Made by a program: the position numbers and the translations under genes | DNA from: Tistlia consotensis USBA 355 | GTDB lineage: Bacteria > Pseudomonadota > Alphaproteobacteria > Kiloniellales > DSM-21159 | DNA: 64,000 bases | Assembly (NCBI RefSeq): GCF_900177295.1 | Contig: NZ_FWZX01000001.1 | Span: forward strand, 372,001 to 436,000 | Direction of reading: 5' to 3' | The notes under the pieces: generated by a model | Told to the model about the DNA's origin: nothing | Databases searched by the model: none | Seen by the model: the letters and a program-made list of their open reading frames with translations, nothing else | Part shown: positions 36,200 to 43,675 of the stretch, piece after piece | Layout: every line of letters begins with the position of its first letter | Position numbering within the stretch: position 1 is the first letter of the stretch

Positions 36200-37839
36200 G
36201 CCAGATCGACACGATCCGCCTGCAGGTGATGTGGAACCGCCTCGTCTCCGTGGTCGAGGAGCAGGCGATGACGCTGCTGCGCACGGCCTTCTCGACCTCG
36301 GTGCGCGAGGCCGGCGACCTGTCGGCGGGCGTCTTCGATCCCGAGGGACGGATGCTGGCCCAGGCGGTCACCGGCACGCCGGGCCACGTCAACACCATGG
36401 CCGAGGCGGTGCCGAACTTCATCGCCGAGATCCCGCGCGAGCGGATGTACCCGGGCGACACCTACGTGACCAACGATCCCTGGAAGGGTACGGGGCACCT
36501 GCACGACATCACGATGGTCTCGCCCTCGTTCCGCGGCGGCGAGCTGATCGGCTTCTTCGCCTGCACGGCGCACGTCGTCGACGTCGGCGGGCGCGGCTTC
36601 GGCGCGGACGGCAAGTCGGTCTACGAGGAAGGCCTGCAGATCCCGATCATGAAGTTCGCCGAGCGCGGCGAGGTGAACCGGGATCTCCTGGCGATCGTGC
36701 GCGCCAACGTGCGCGAGCCCAGCCAGGTGATCGGCGACTTCTATTCGCTGGCCTCCTGCAACGACGTCGGCCACCGGCGGCTGATGGAGATGCTCGACGA
36801 GGCCGGCCTGGACGGGCTCGACAGCCTCGCCGCGTTCATCCTCTCGCGCACCCGCGCCGCGATCCTGGAGCGCATCGCGACCCTGCCCAAGGGAAGCTGG
36901 TCGAACACGCTGCTGACCGACGGCTACGACGAGCCGGTCAGGCTCGCCGCCGAGGTCACCATCGGCGAGGACAGCGGCGGCGAGGGCAGCGTCAACGTCG
37001 ACTTCAGCGGCTGCTCGCCGGTCAGCCGCTGCGGCATCAACGTGCCGCTGACCTACACCAAGGCCTACGCCTGCTACGCGATCAAGTGCGTGGTCGCGCC
37101 CGACATCCCCAACAACGCCGCCTCGCTGGCGGCCTTCACCATCTCCTCGCCGGCCAACATCGTGAACGCCGAGCGCCCGGCCCCCGTCGCCCTGCGCCAC
37201 GTCATCGGCCACATGATCCCGGATCTCGTGCTGGGCGCGCTGGCCAAGGCGCTGCCCGGACAGATCCTGGCCGAGGGCGCGGCGGCGCTCTGGAACATCC
37301 ACATCTCGGTTCGCCCCGCGCCGGGCGCGCCGGGGCCTGGGGCGCGGCACGCCGAGGTGCTGATGTTCAACTCCGGCGGCATGGGCGCCCGGCCGGGTCT
37401 CGACGGGCTCTCCGCGACGGCCTTTCCCTCGGGCGTGCACACCATGCCGATCGAGGCGACCGAGCACACCGGCCCGATCGTCATCTGGCGCAAGGAGCTG
37501 CGTCCGGATTCCGGCGGCGCCGGCCGGCAGCGCGGCGGCCTCGGCCAGACCATCGAGATCGCCCCGGCCGAGGGCCACGAGTTCGACTTCTCGGCGATGT
37601 TCGACCGCATCGGCACGCCGGCTCGCGGCCGCGACGGCGGCGCCGACGGCGCGCCCGGCTCGGTCGCCCTGGACGACGGCACCCGGCTGCGCCCCAAGGG
37701 CTGGCAGCACGTTCCGGCCGGCCGGCGCCTGATCCTGCAGCTGCCGGGCGGCGGCGGCTTCGGCGACCCCGCCGAGCGCACGCCGGAAGCCCGGGCCGCC
37801 GATCGCGCCAGGGGCTATGTCACGGAGACGGAGACCTGA
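36196..37839 (+). CDS. hyuB: Hydantoinase/oxoprolinase subunit B (HyuB)
   Basis: A 547-residue protein with HyuB family segments EAGDLSAGVFDPEGRMLAQ, GHVNTMAEAV, YVTNDPWKGTGHLHD and the glycine-rich C-terminal LPGGGGFGDPAER. The first HyuB stretches contain conserved Asp/His residues for metal binding. Starts inside the hyuA stop (ATGA), as expected for subunits of one complex. Confidence 0.88.
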   Translation: MSQIDTIRLQVMWNRLVSVVEEQAMTLLRTAFSTSVREAGDLSAGVFDPEGRMLAQAVTGTPGHVNTMAEAVPNFIAEIPRERMYPGDTYVTNDPWKGTGHLHDITMVSPSFRGGELIGFFACTAHVVDVGGRGFGADGKSVYEEGLQIPIMKFAERGEVNRDLLAIVRANVREPSQVIGDFYSLASCNDVGHRRLMEMLDEAGLDGLDSLAAFILSRTRAAILERIATLPKGSWSNTLLTDGYDEPVRLAAEVTIGEDSGGEGSVNVDFSGCSPVSRCGINVPLTYTKAYACYAIKCVVAPDIPNNAASLAAFTISSPANIVNAERPAPVALRHVIGHMIPDLVLGALAKALPGQILAEGAAALWNIHISVRPAPGAPGPGARHAEVLMFNSGGMGARPGLDGLSATAFPSGVHTMPIEATEHTGPIVIWRKELRPDSGGAGRQRGGLGQTIEIAPAEGHEFDFSAMFDRIGTPARGRDGGADGAPGSVALDDGTRLRPKGWQHVPAGRRLILQLPGGGGFGDPAERTPEARAADRARGYVTETET

Positions 37840-37947
37840 CCGCTCCCGCCGTCCCGCGGACTGCGAAGGCAGGCGGTCGTGGTCGAGCCGGATCGTCGCG
37901 GCGATGGTGCCGGCCGGGTTGTCGGCGACCGGTCGCCGGCCCGCCGG

Positions 37948-38913
37948 TCATCGCAGCCGGTTCAGCAGCGCCTCGCCTCGAGCCAGGCGGTTGACGTTCT
38001 CGGCCATGGCGGCGCGGCGGCGGTCGATGGTGCCCTGGGTCCAGCCGGACATGTGGGGCGTCATCACGACGTTGGGCAGCTCGTGGAAGGGCAGGCTCGA
38101 CGGCAGCGGGGCGGGGTTCGCCGCATCGGGATAGACGTACCAGGTGTCGAGGATCGCCCCGGCGATGCGCCGTCCGGCGAGCGCCCGGTAGAGCGCCTCC
38201 TCCTCGATCACGGCGCCGCGGCCGACGTTCATCACCAGGGCGCGCGGCGGCAGCGCCGCCAGCTCGGGCGCGCCGATCAGGCCGCGGGTCTCCGGCGTCA
38301 GCGGCAGGGTGTTCAGCAGCACGTCGAGCCCGGCCGCCATCTCGGCCAGGCGGTCGAGCGGCCAGGCCCTGGCGACCGCCGGCCCGCCGGCCAGCGGCGA
38401 GCGGTTGGCGACCTCGAGGCGCAGGCCGAAGGCCGCCGCCCGCGCCGCCACGGCCCGGCCGATATGGCCGAAGCCGACGATGCCGAGGGTCTGGGCGCCG
38501 AGCTCGCTGCGCAGCCCGGTCGGCTTGCCGGCCCAGTAGTGCCAGTCGCCGCGCCGGAGCTGCGCATCGGCCTCGGCGAGCGGCACGTGCCGGGCCAGCA
38601 GCGCGGCGAAGACGTACTCGGCGATGGCGGGCTCGTGGCCGTAGACGTTGCAGAGCGCGCAGCCGGGCGGCAGGGCGGCCAGGTCGATGCCGTCGGTGCC
38701 GGCGCCGGCGACCTGATAGAGCCGCGCCGCGGCCTGCGGCATCGCCGGCGTCAGCCGGACCCCGATCACCACCTCGGCGGCCGTGAAGGCTTCCGCCTCG
38801 CCGGGGCCGGCGAGCTCGTCCGACAGCACCGCGATCTCGTGCGGCGCCTCCAGCAGTTCGGCGAAGCCTGGCGCGAAGGTGCTGGCGTTGGCGCCGTGGA
38901 AGGCGATCCGCAT
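37948..38913 (-). CDS. D-2-hydroxyacid dehydrogenase
   Basis: A 321-residue NAD(P)-dependent dehydrogenase. VGFGHIGRAVAARAAAFG binds the cofactor around residue 145, NVGRGAVIEEEAL holds the catalytic Arg region, and MTPHMSGWT the catalytic His. It would reduce a 2-keto acid or oxidise a D-2-hydroxy acid. It is the last gene of the leftward set headed by gntR, 15 bp after the SDR, and probably handles a product of the upstream dehydratase. Confidence 0.85.
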   Translation of the reverse strand: MRIAFHGANASTFAPGFAELLEAPHEIAVLSDELAGPGEAEAFTAAEVVIGVRLTPAMPQAAARLYQVAGAGTDGIDLAALPPGCALCNVYGHEPAIAEYVFAALLARHVPLAEADAQLRRGDWHYWAGKPTGLRSELGAQTLGIVGFGHIGRAVAARAAAFGLRLEVANRSPLAGGPAVARAWPLDRLAEMAAGLDVLLNTLPLTPETRGLIGAPELAALPPRALVMNVGRGAVIEEEALYRALAGRRIAGAILDTWYVYPDAANPAPLPSSLPFHELPNVVMTPHMSGWTQGTIDRRRAAMAENVNRLARGEALLNRLR

Positions 38914-38928
38914 CGCGCGTCGCCCCTC

Positions 38929-39690
38929 CTAGAGGACCGAGATCATGCCGCCGTCGGCGTAGATGATCTGGCCGTTCACGTAGTCCGAGGCGGGGGCTGC
39001 CAGGAACACCGCGAGGCCCGCCAGCTCCTCCGGCCGGCCCCAGCGGCGGGCCGGCGTGCGGCCCTTGACCCAGGCGTCGAAGGCCGGGTCGGCCATCAGC
39101 GCCTCGTTCATGTCGGTCGCCATGTAGCCCGGGCCGATGGCGTTGGCCTGGAGTCCGAAGCCGCCCCATTCCGCGGCCATCGACTTGGTCAGCATCTTGA
39201 TGCCGCCCTTGGCCGCCGTGTAGGGCGCGACGGTGGCGCGGGCCAGCTCCGAGGTCAGCGAGCCGACGTTGATGATCTTGCCGCGGCCGCGCGGCACCAT
39301 GCGCCGGGCCGCCTCGCGGCCGCAGACGAAGGCCGAGGTCAGGTTGGCGTCGATGACCCGCTGCCAGTCCGCGGTCGCCAGCTCGAGCATCGGCTTGCGG
39401 AACTGGATGCCGGCGTTGTTGACCAGGATGTCGACGGCGACGCCTTGCGCATCGAGCCGCTCGAAGGCCGCGACCACCTCGTCCTCCCGCGTCACGTCGA
39501 AGGCGGCGGCCAGCACCTCGTAGCCCTCGGCGCGCAGCGCCTCAGCGGCGGCGGCGAGCCGGGCCTCGTCCTTGCCGTTCAGCACCAGCCGAGCTCCGGC
39601 CTGGGCCAGGCCCGCGGCGAAGGCGCGGCCGAGCCCGCGCGAAGAGCCGGTGACGAGGGCGGTGCGGCCGGTGAGGTCGAAGAGATGCAT
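38929..39690 (-). CDS. Short-chain dehydrogenase, gluconate 5-dehydrogenase-like
   Basis: A 253-residue classical SDR. The start MHLFDLTGRTALVTGSSRGLG, NNAGIQFRKP, catalytic VGSLTSELARATVAPYTAAKGG and the C-terminal YADGGMISVL match the gluconate 5-dehydrogenase (Ga5DH/IdnO) type, which interconverts gluconate and 5-ketogluconate. Its ATG overlaps the dehydratase stop by one base (TGATG). In this setting it likely oxidises a sugar acid. Confidence 0.83.
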   Translation of the reverse strand: MHLFDLTGRTALVTGSSRGLGRAFAAGLAQAGARLVLNGKDEARLAAAAEALRAEGYEVLAAAFDVTREDEVVAAFERLDAQGVAVDILVNNAGIQFRKPMLELATADWQRVIDANLTSAFVCGREAARRMVPRGRGKIINVGSLTSELARATVAPYTAAKGGIKMLTKSMAAEWGGFGLQANAIGPGYMATDMNEALMADPAFDAWVKGRTPARRWGRPEELAGLAVFLAAPASDYVNGQIIYADGGMISVL

Positions 39691-40889
39691 CAGGAAGCCT
39701 CGCTGTAGCGCGTGGTCAGGTCGGGCCGGTCGAAGACCGCCGGCAGCAGCTCGAGGCCGAGGCCGGGCGCCTCGGGGGGATAGACGTAGCCGCCCTCGAT
39801 CCGCGGCAGGTCCGTGACCAGCTCCCGGTACCAGCCCTTGTAGAAGGCGCGCACCGACTCCTGGATCAGCGTGTTGGGCTGGCTGAAGCTCATGTGGATG
39901 GCGGCGGCGAAGCCCACCGGGCCGATGCAGTCGTGCGGCGCGAAGGGGCGGTGGTAGGTGTCGGCCATCGCGGCGATCTTGCGGCCCTCGGTCAGCCCCC
40001 CGGTCCAGCAGAGGTCGGCCATCACCACCTGGGTCGCGTCGCGGTCCAGGTAGTCCTTGTAGGCGAAGCGCGAGCCCAGCGTCTCCGAGGCGCAGGTCAT
40101 GACCGGCGTGGCGCGCGCGAACTCGGCGAGCGCCTGGGCGTTGGTCATGCGGATCGGGTCCTCGAACCAGAGCGGCCGGAAGGCCGCGACCTCGCGGGCG
40201 ATCGCCATGGCCGCCGGCAGCGCCCAGAGGCAGTGCATCTCGAGCATGATGTCGATGCGGTCGCCGACCGCCTTGCGGATCTCCTCGAAGGGCTTCAGGC
40301 CGGCCTTCATCGCTTCGGCCCCGATGTACTGGCCGCGGAACTCGGCGGCGTGCGGGTCGAAGGGCCAGATCTTCATCGCGGTGATGCCGCTGTCCAGCAG
40401 GTCCTCGGCCAGCGCCGCCGGGCGGTTCATGAAGCCGTCGAGGTCCTCGTAGCGCCCGGTCTCGCCGAGCGACCAGTTGGTCACCGGCTTGATCACGTTG
40501 GTGCGCACGTAGCGCGTGCCGGCGCAGGTGTTGTAGAGGCGCATGCGGTCCCAGCAGCGCCCGCCGAGCATCTGCCAGACCGGCTGGCCGCAGAGCTTGC
40601 CGAAGTGGTCCCAGAGCGCGATGTCGATCGCCGAGGCGGCGCGGTACTCGACGCCGGTCGAGGCCTGGGCCATCGGCAGGTTGGTCATCTCCTTGTGGAG
40701 ATGCTCGATGGCCAGCGGATCCTGCCCGAGCAGCCGCGGCGCCAGGGTGTTGTGGATGTGCGCCTCGACCGCCTCGGCCCCGTAGAAGGTCTCGCCGAGC
40801 CCGGTCGCGCCGCCGTCCGTCTCGACCTGCACCCAGAGCACGTTGGCGAACTCCGCGGTCCGGAAGGTGCGGATTCCGATGATCTTCAC
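39690..40889 (-). CDS. Enolase-superfamily sugar-acid dehydratase (mandelate racemase group)
   Basis: A 399-residue protein with an N-terminal capping domain (FRTAEFANVLWVQVETDGGATGLGE) and a TIM-barrel. Likely metal ligands are LEMHC, WFEDP and CASETLG; the acidic loop ends in FAPHDCIGPVG, whose His would be the general base, and the Lys in TAMKIWPFD is on the other face. This pattern fits sugar-acid dehydratases of the galactonate/gluconate type. The exact sugar acid cannot be read from sequence. Overlaps gntR and the SDR at its ends. Confidence 0.82.
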   Translation of the reverse strand: MKIIGIRTFRTAEFANVLWVQVETDGGATGLGETFYGAEAVEAHIHNTLAPRLLGQDPLAIEHLHKEMTNLPMAQASTGVEYRAASAIDIALWDHFGKLCGQPVWQMLGGRCWDRMRLYNTCAGTRYVRTNVIKPVTNWSLGETGRYEDLDGFMNRPAALAEDLLDSGITAMKIWPFDPHAAEFRGQYIGAEAMKAGLKPFEEIRKAVGDRIDIMLEMHCLWALPAAMAIAREVAAFRPLWFEDPIRMTNAQALAEFARATPVMTCASETLGSRFAYKDYLDRDATQVVMADLCWTGGLTEGRKIAAMADTYHRPFAPHDCIGPVGFAAAIHMSFSQPNTLIQESVRAFYKGWYRELVTDLPRIEGGYVYPPEAPGLGLELLPAVFDRPDLTTRYSEAS

Positions 40890-41560
40890 TTGGCGGCCTC
40901 CGCCGGCTGTCCGGCCTGCTCGCTTTCCAGGATCGGCCGGATGTCGGCCGCCAGATGGTCGAGATGAACCTTGATGGCGGCCCGCGTCGCCCTGGGATTG
41001 CGCGACTCCAGCGCGGCCAGGATCGCGTCGTGGTGCGTCCGGGCTCGGTCGCGGTTGCGCCGCTGGCGGGCCGAGAGGTAGCGCGCGCGCCAGAGCCGGG
41101 CGAGGTAGGCGCGGTGGGTTTCGGCCAGGTCCTCGCTGTGGGCGGCGCGGACGATGGCGGCGTGGAACGCCATGTCGATCTCGAACAGGTCGAGGGAATC
41201 GCCGCTCTCGTAGAGCGCGGACATCTTGTCGTTCAGGCCCCGGATCTCGGCCAGGTCGGCCTCCGTCGCCCGCTTGCAGGCCAGCTCCGCCGACAGCGTC
41301 TCCAGCGTCTTCAGCACCAGCACCTGGTCGACCACCTCGCCGATCGAGGGAGAGGCCACGCGCGGGCTGCGCGCCGGCCGCAAGACCACGAGCCGCTCCG
41401 TCGCCAGGATGCGGATCGCCTCGCGCATGGGCGTGCGGCTGACCCCGAGCTCGGCCGCGTTGTCGCGTTCCTTGATCGGTGTCCCGGGCGGCAGCGCACC
41501 GCGGAGAATGTCGCGCCGAAGCCGGTTGGCGATCTCGATCGCCAGATTCTCGTCTGCCAT
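40886..41560 (-). CDS. GntR-family (FadR subgroup) regulator
   Basis: A 224-residue repressor. The winged helix (ANRLRRDILRGALPPGTPIKERDNAAELGVSRTPMREAIRIL) occupies residues 10-55, and an all-helical FCD ligand domain follows, with likely metal-binding residues in FEIDMAFHAAIVRAAHS and RTHHDAILAAL. ATG at 41560 has GGGAAGTGAG upstream; longer in-frame starts run into the operator. It is first of the leftward operon and divergent from the TRAP genes, with palindromic operators between. Confidence 0.9.
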   Translation of the reverse strand: MADENLAIEIANRLRRDILRGALPPGTPIKERDNAAELGVSRTPMREAIRILATERLVVLRPARSPRVASPSIGEVVDQVLVLKTLETLSAELACKRATEADLAEIRGLNDKMSALYESGDSLDLFEIDMAFHAAIVRAAHSEDLAETHRAYLARLWRARYLSARQRRNRDRARTHHDAILAALESRNPRATRAAIKVHLDHLAADIRPILESEQAGQPAEAAK

Positions 41561-41617
41561 CTCACTTCCCCTCGGCGGCGAGCGTCTGGACCCCGGCGAG
41601 TGTCTGGAATTCCAATT

Positions 41618-41629
41618 TTGGTATACCAA
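41618..41629. promoter_or_regulatory. GntR operator 1
   Basis: TTGGTATACCAA, a perfect 12-bp palindrome, shares the core TGGTATACCA with operator 2, centred 55 bp away (about five helical turns). It lies just upstream of the TRAP -35 box and 58 bp upstream of gntR, so it can control both directions. Confidence 0.8.
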
Positions 41630-41635
41630 GCGTGG

Positions 41636-41664
41636 TTGATCGTCAAACCGGCATTTGCTAGCCT
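41636..41664 (+). promoter_or_regulatory. Likely TRAP-operon promoter
   Basis: TTGATC (41636-41641) and TAGCCT (41659-41664) are separated by 17 bp, a fair sigma-70-type fit. Transcription would begin at about 41671, on operator 2, so a bound GntR would block initiation. Confidence 0.5.
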
Positions 41665-41670
41665 TCGCGT

Positions 41671-41686
41671 AGATGGTATACCATCT
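41671..41686. promoter_or_regulatory. GntR operator 2
   Basis: AGATGGTATACCATCT is a perfect 16-bp palindrome with the same TGGTATACCA core as operator 1. It covers the predicted start point of the TRAP mRNA. Confidence 0.8.
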
Positions 41687-41746
41687 TTCTGGACAGAAGA
41701 CGCGACAAGCGCCAGCCCGCTGGGCCGAAACAGGGAGGGAATTCTC

Positions 41747-42766
41747 ATGACGTTCAAGACGCTACTGGTGTCGACGGCATTCGTGGTTCTGGCAGCCATG
41801 CCGGCTGCGAATGCTGGTCAGAAGACGCATCTGCGCATCCAGACCCACTACGGGCCGGAGACGATCTCGGGCAAGAACGCCGCCCAGTTCGTCGACGACG
41901 TCCAGACGATGTCGAACGGCGATATCTCCATCGAGATGTTCTATTCCTCGTCGGTGGTCTCCTCGGTCGAGACCTTCGATGCGGCGGCCAACGGCATCCT
42001 CGACTGCGACATGACCGGCGGCGCCTACCAGACCGGCAAGGACCCCGCCTTCCAGTTCGTCGGCGACATCATGGGCGGCTACGAGACGCCCTTCCAGCAG
42101 CTCGGCTGGCTCTACACCGGCGGCGGCCTGCAGGAAGCCGAGAAGCTCTACAACAAGTACGGCATGCAGCTGATCGGCTGGTGGGTCGTCGGCCAGGAGT
42201 CCCTGGTCTCGACCAAGCCGCTCAAGGGTGTCGCCGACCTCAAGAACTGGAAGTTCCGCTCCCCGCCGGGCATGGAGACCAAGATCTTCGAGAAGCTCGG
42301 CGCCAAGCCCATCGTGATGGACTTCACCGAGGTCTTCACCGCCCTGCAGTCCGGCATCATCGACGGCGCCGACGCCTCGATCCTCGCCAACAACAAGGGC
42401 ATGGGCCTCTACGACGTGGCCAAGAACGCGACCTACCCGGGCTTCCACTCGATGCCGTCCGACCACCTCGCCTGCAACAAGGCGGTGTGGGACGCCATGC
42501 CCGACTACCAGAAGCGGATCATGGAAACCGCCATGCAGAAGCTCGCGCTGCAGCAGGCCCTGACCTCCGCGAAGGCCAACGCCAAGGCGGCGCGTGAGCT
42601 GAAGGCCGCCGGCGTGAAGATCTGGGACTGGTCGCCGGAGGATCGCCTGGCATTCCGCAAGGCGGCGATCGCGACCTGGTCGGAGTTCGCCACGACTCCG
42701 GAGGCCAAGGCCCTGGTTGCGAGCCACGAGGCCTATCTGAAGTCGATCGACGCCCTGCCCGAATAA
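41747..42766 (+). CDS. TRAP transporter solute-binding protein (DctP family)
   Basis: A 339-residue periplasmic protein with a 23-residue signal peptide (ending ANA). LRIQTHYGPETISGKNAAQFVDDV opens the mature protein; WKFRSPPGMETKIFEKLGAKPIVM contains the conserved Arg that usually salt-bridges the ligand carboxylate, and FTALQSGIIDGADAS follows. It belongs to the DctP branch that binds keto or sugar acids. AGGGAGGGA lies before the ATG. Controlled by the GntR sites and paired with sugar-acid genes. Confidence 0.9.
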   Translation: MTFKTLLVSTAFVVLAAMPAANAGQKTHLRIQTHYGPETISGKNAAQFVDDVQTMSNGDISIEMFYSSSVVSSVETFDAAANGILDCDMTGGAYQTGKDPAFQFVGDIMGGYETPFQQLGWLYTGGGLQEAEKLYNKYGMQLIGWWVVGQESLVSTKPLKGVADLKNWKFRSPPGMETKIFEKLGAKPIVMDFTEVFTALQSGIIDGADASILANNKGMGLYDVAKNATYPGFHSMPSDHLACNKAVWDAMPDYQKRIMETAMQKLALQQALTSAKANAKAARELKAAGVKIWDWSPEDRLAFRKAAIATWSEFATTPEAKALVASHEAYLKSIDALPE

Positions 42767-42809
42767 GTCGCCCTGAACAAATCACAGGGCCGTTTCGGGT
42801 ATAACGGAT

Positions 42810-42839
42810 CGGGCGGGCTCCCTCGCGGGGGCCCGCCCG
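42810..42839 (+). terminator. Hairpin between TRAP binding-protein and permease genes
   Basis: CGGGCGGGC and GCCCGCCCG form a 9-bp stem that can be lengthened by further pairing in the 12-base loop and by GATC outside. It lies 44 bp after the binding-protein stop and just before the dctQ ribosome site. No T-run, so partial termination or mRNA protection is likely. Confidence 0.6.
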
Positions 42840-42859
42840 GATCGTATCGGGAGGGTGCG

Positions 42860-43675
42860 GTGGGCGAGCAAAGCCTCTGGCTGGGACCGTTGCGGCGGCC
42901 CATGCGGTTTCTGATGATCGGGCTGATCGCGGCGCTGGGGCTGGTCTGGCTCTGGCTGGTGATCGGCGTCCTGCTGCTCGGCAGCGACGTCAGCATGTCG
43001 ACGATCCTGCGGCCCGGCGACCACACGATCGTGCGGGTCTTTCTCTGGCTCCTGCTCGCCGCCTGCCTCGCGACGGGCCTCTATCTCTCCGACACCCGCG
43101 GCGCCATCGAGGTCGAGGTGACGGGCCCCCTGGACATCCTGTCGCTGATCCTCGGCCGCCTGGCGATGATCGCCGTCGCCGTCGTGGTCGGCGTGATGTT
43201 CTACGAGGTCGTCGCCCGCTACGTCTTCTTCAGGCCGACGCTCTGGGCCAACGAGATGTCGCTCTGGATCGCCGGCTTCGTGTTCCTGCTGGCCGGGCTC
43301 TACGCCATGCAGCAGCGCAGCCACATCCGCATCTACGTCATCTACGACCTGATGCCGCGCTGGGCCCAGAAGCTCGCCGACACGGTGACGGTGGTGCTGA
43401 TCTGGGTGTTCTTCGCCTCGCTCGTGTGGGGCGGCTACAACGAGGTGCTGGCGAAGCTCATGCGGATGGAGACCTTCGGCACCGCCTGGGACCCGCCCAT
43501 CCCCTCGACGGTGAAGACGGCGATCCTGGCCGTGATCGGCCTCGTCGCGCTGCAGGCCACGTCGAACCTGATCGCCGACTGGCACAAGGCGCCCGAGCAT
43601 CATGCCGGCGACGAGGTCGACGAGCAGGAGATCGAGCACATCCGCAAGGCACTGGGGACCGACGGCAATGGTTGA
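42860..43675 (+). CDS. TRAP transporter small permease (DctQ family), long form
   Basis: A 271-residue membrane protein with GTG start after GGGAGGG. The DctQ core occupies about residues 95-245 (MFYEVVARYVFFRPTLWANEMSLWIAGFVFLLAGLYAM, then RSHIRIYVIYDLMP). About 90 residues with two extra hydrophobic spans precede it, longer than the usual four-helix DctQ. An acidic tail ends the protein. Overlaps dctM by 8 bases. Confidence 0.85.
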   Translation: MGEQSLWLGPLRRPMRFLMIGLIAALGLVWLWLVIGVLLLGSDVSMSTILRPGDHTIVRVFLWLLLAACLATGLYLSDTRGAIEVEVTGPLDILSLILGRLAMIAVAVVVGVMFYEVVARYVFFRPTLWANEMSLWIAGFVFLLAGLYAMQQRSHIRIYVIYDLMPRWAQKLADTVTVVLIWVFFASLVWGGYNEVLAKLMRMETFGTAWDPPIPSTVKTAILAVIGLVALQATSNLIADWHKAPEHHAGDEVDEQEIEHIRKALGTDGNG

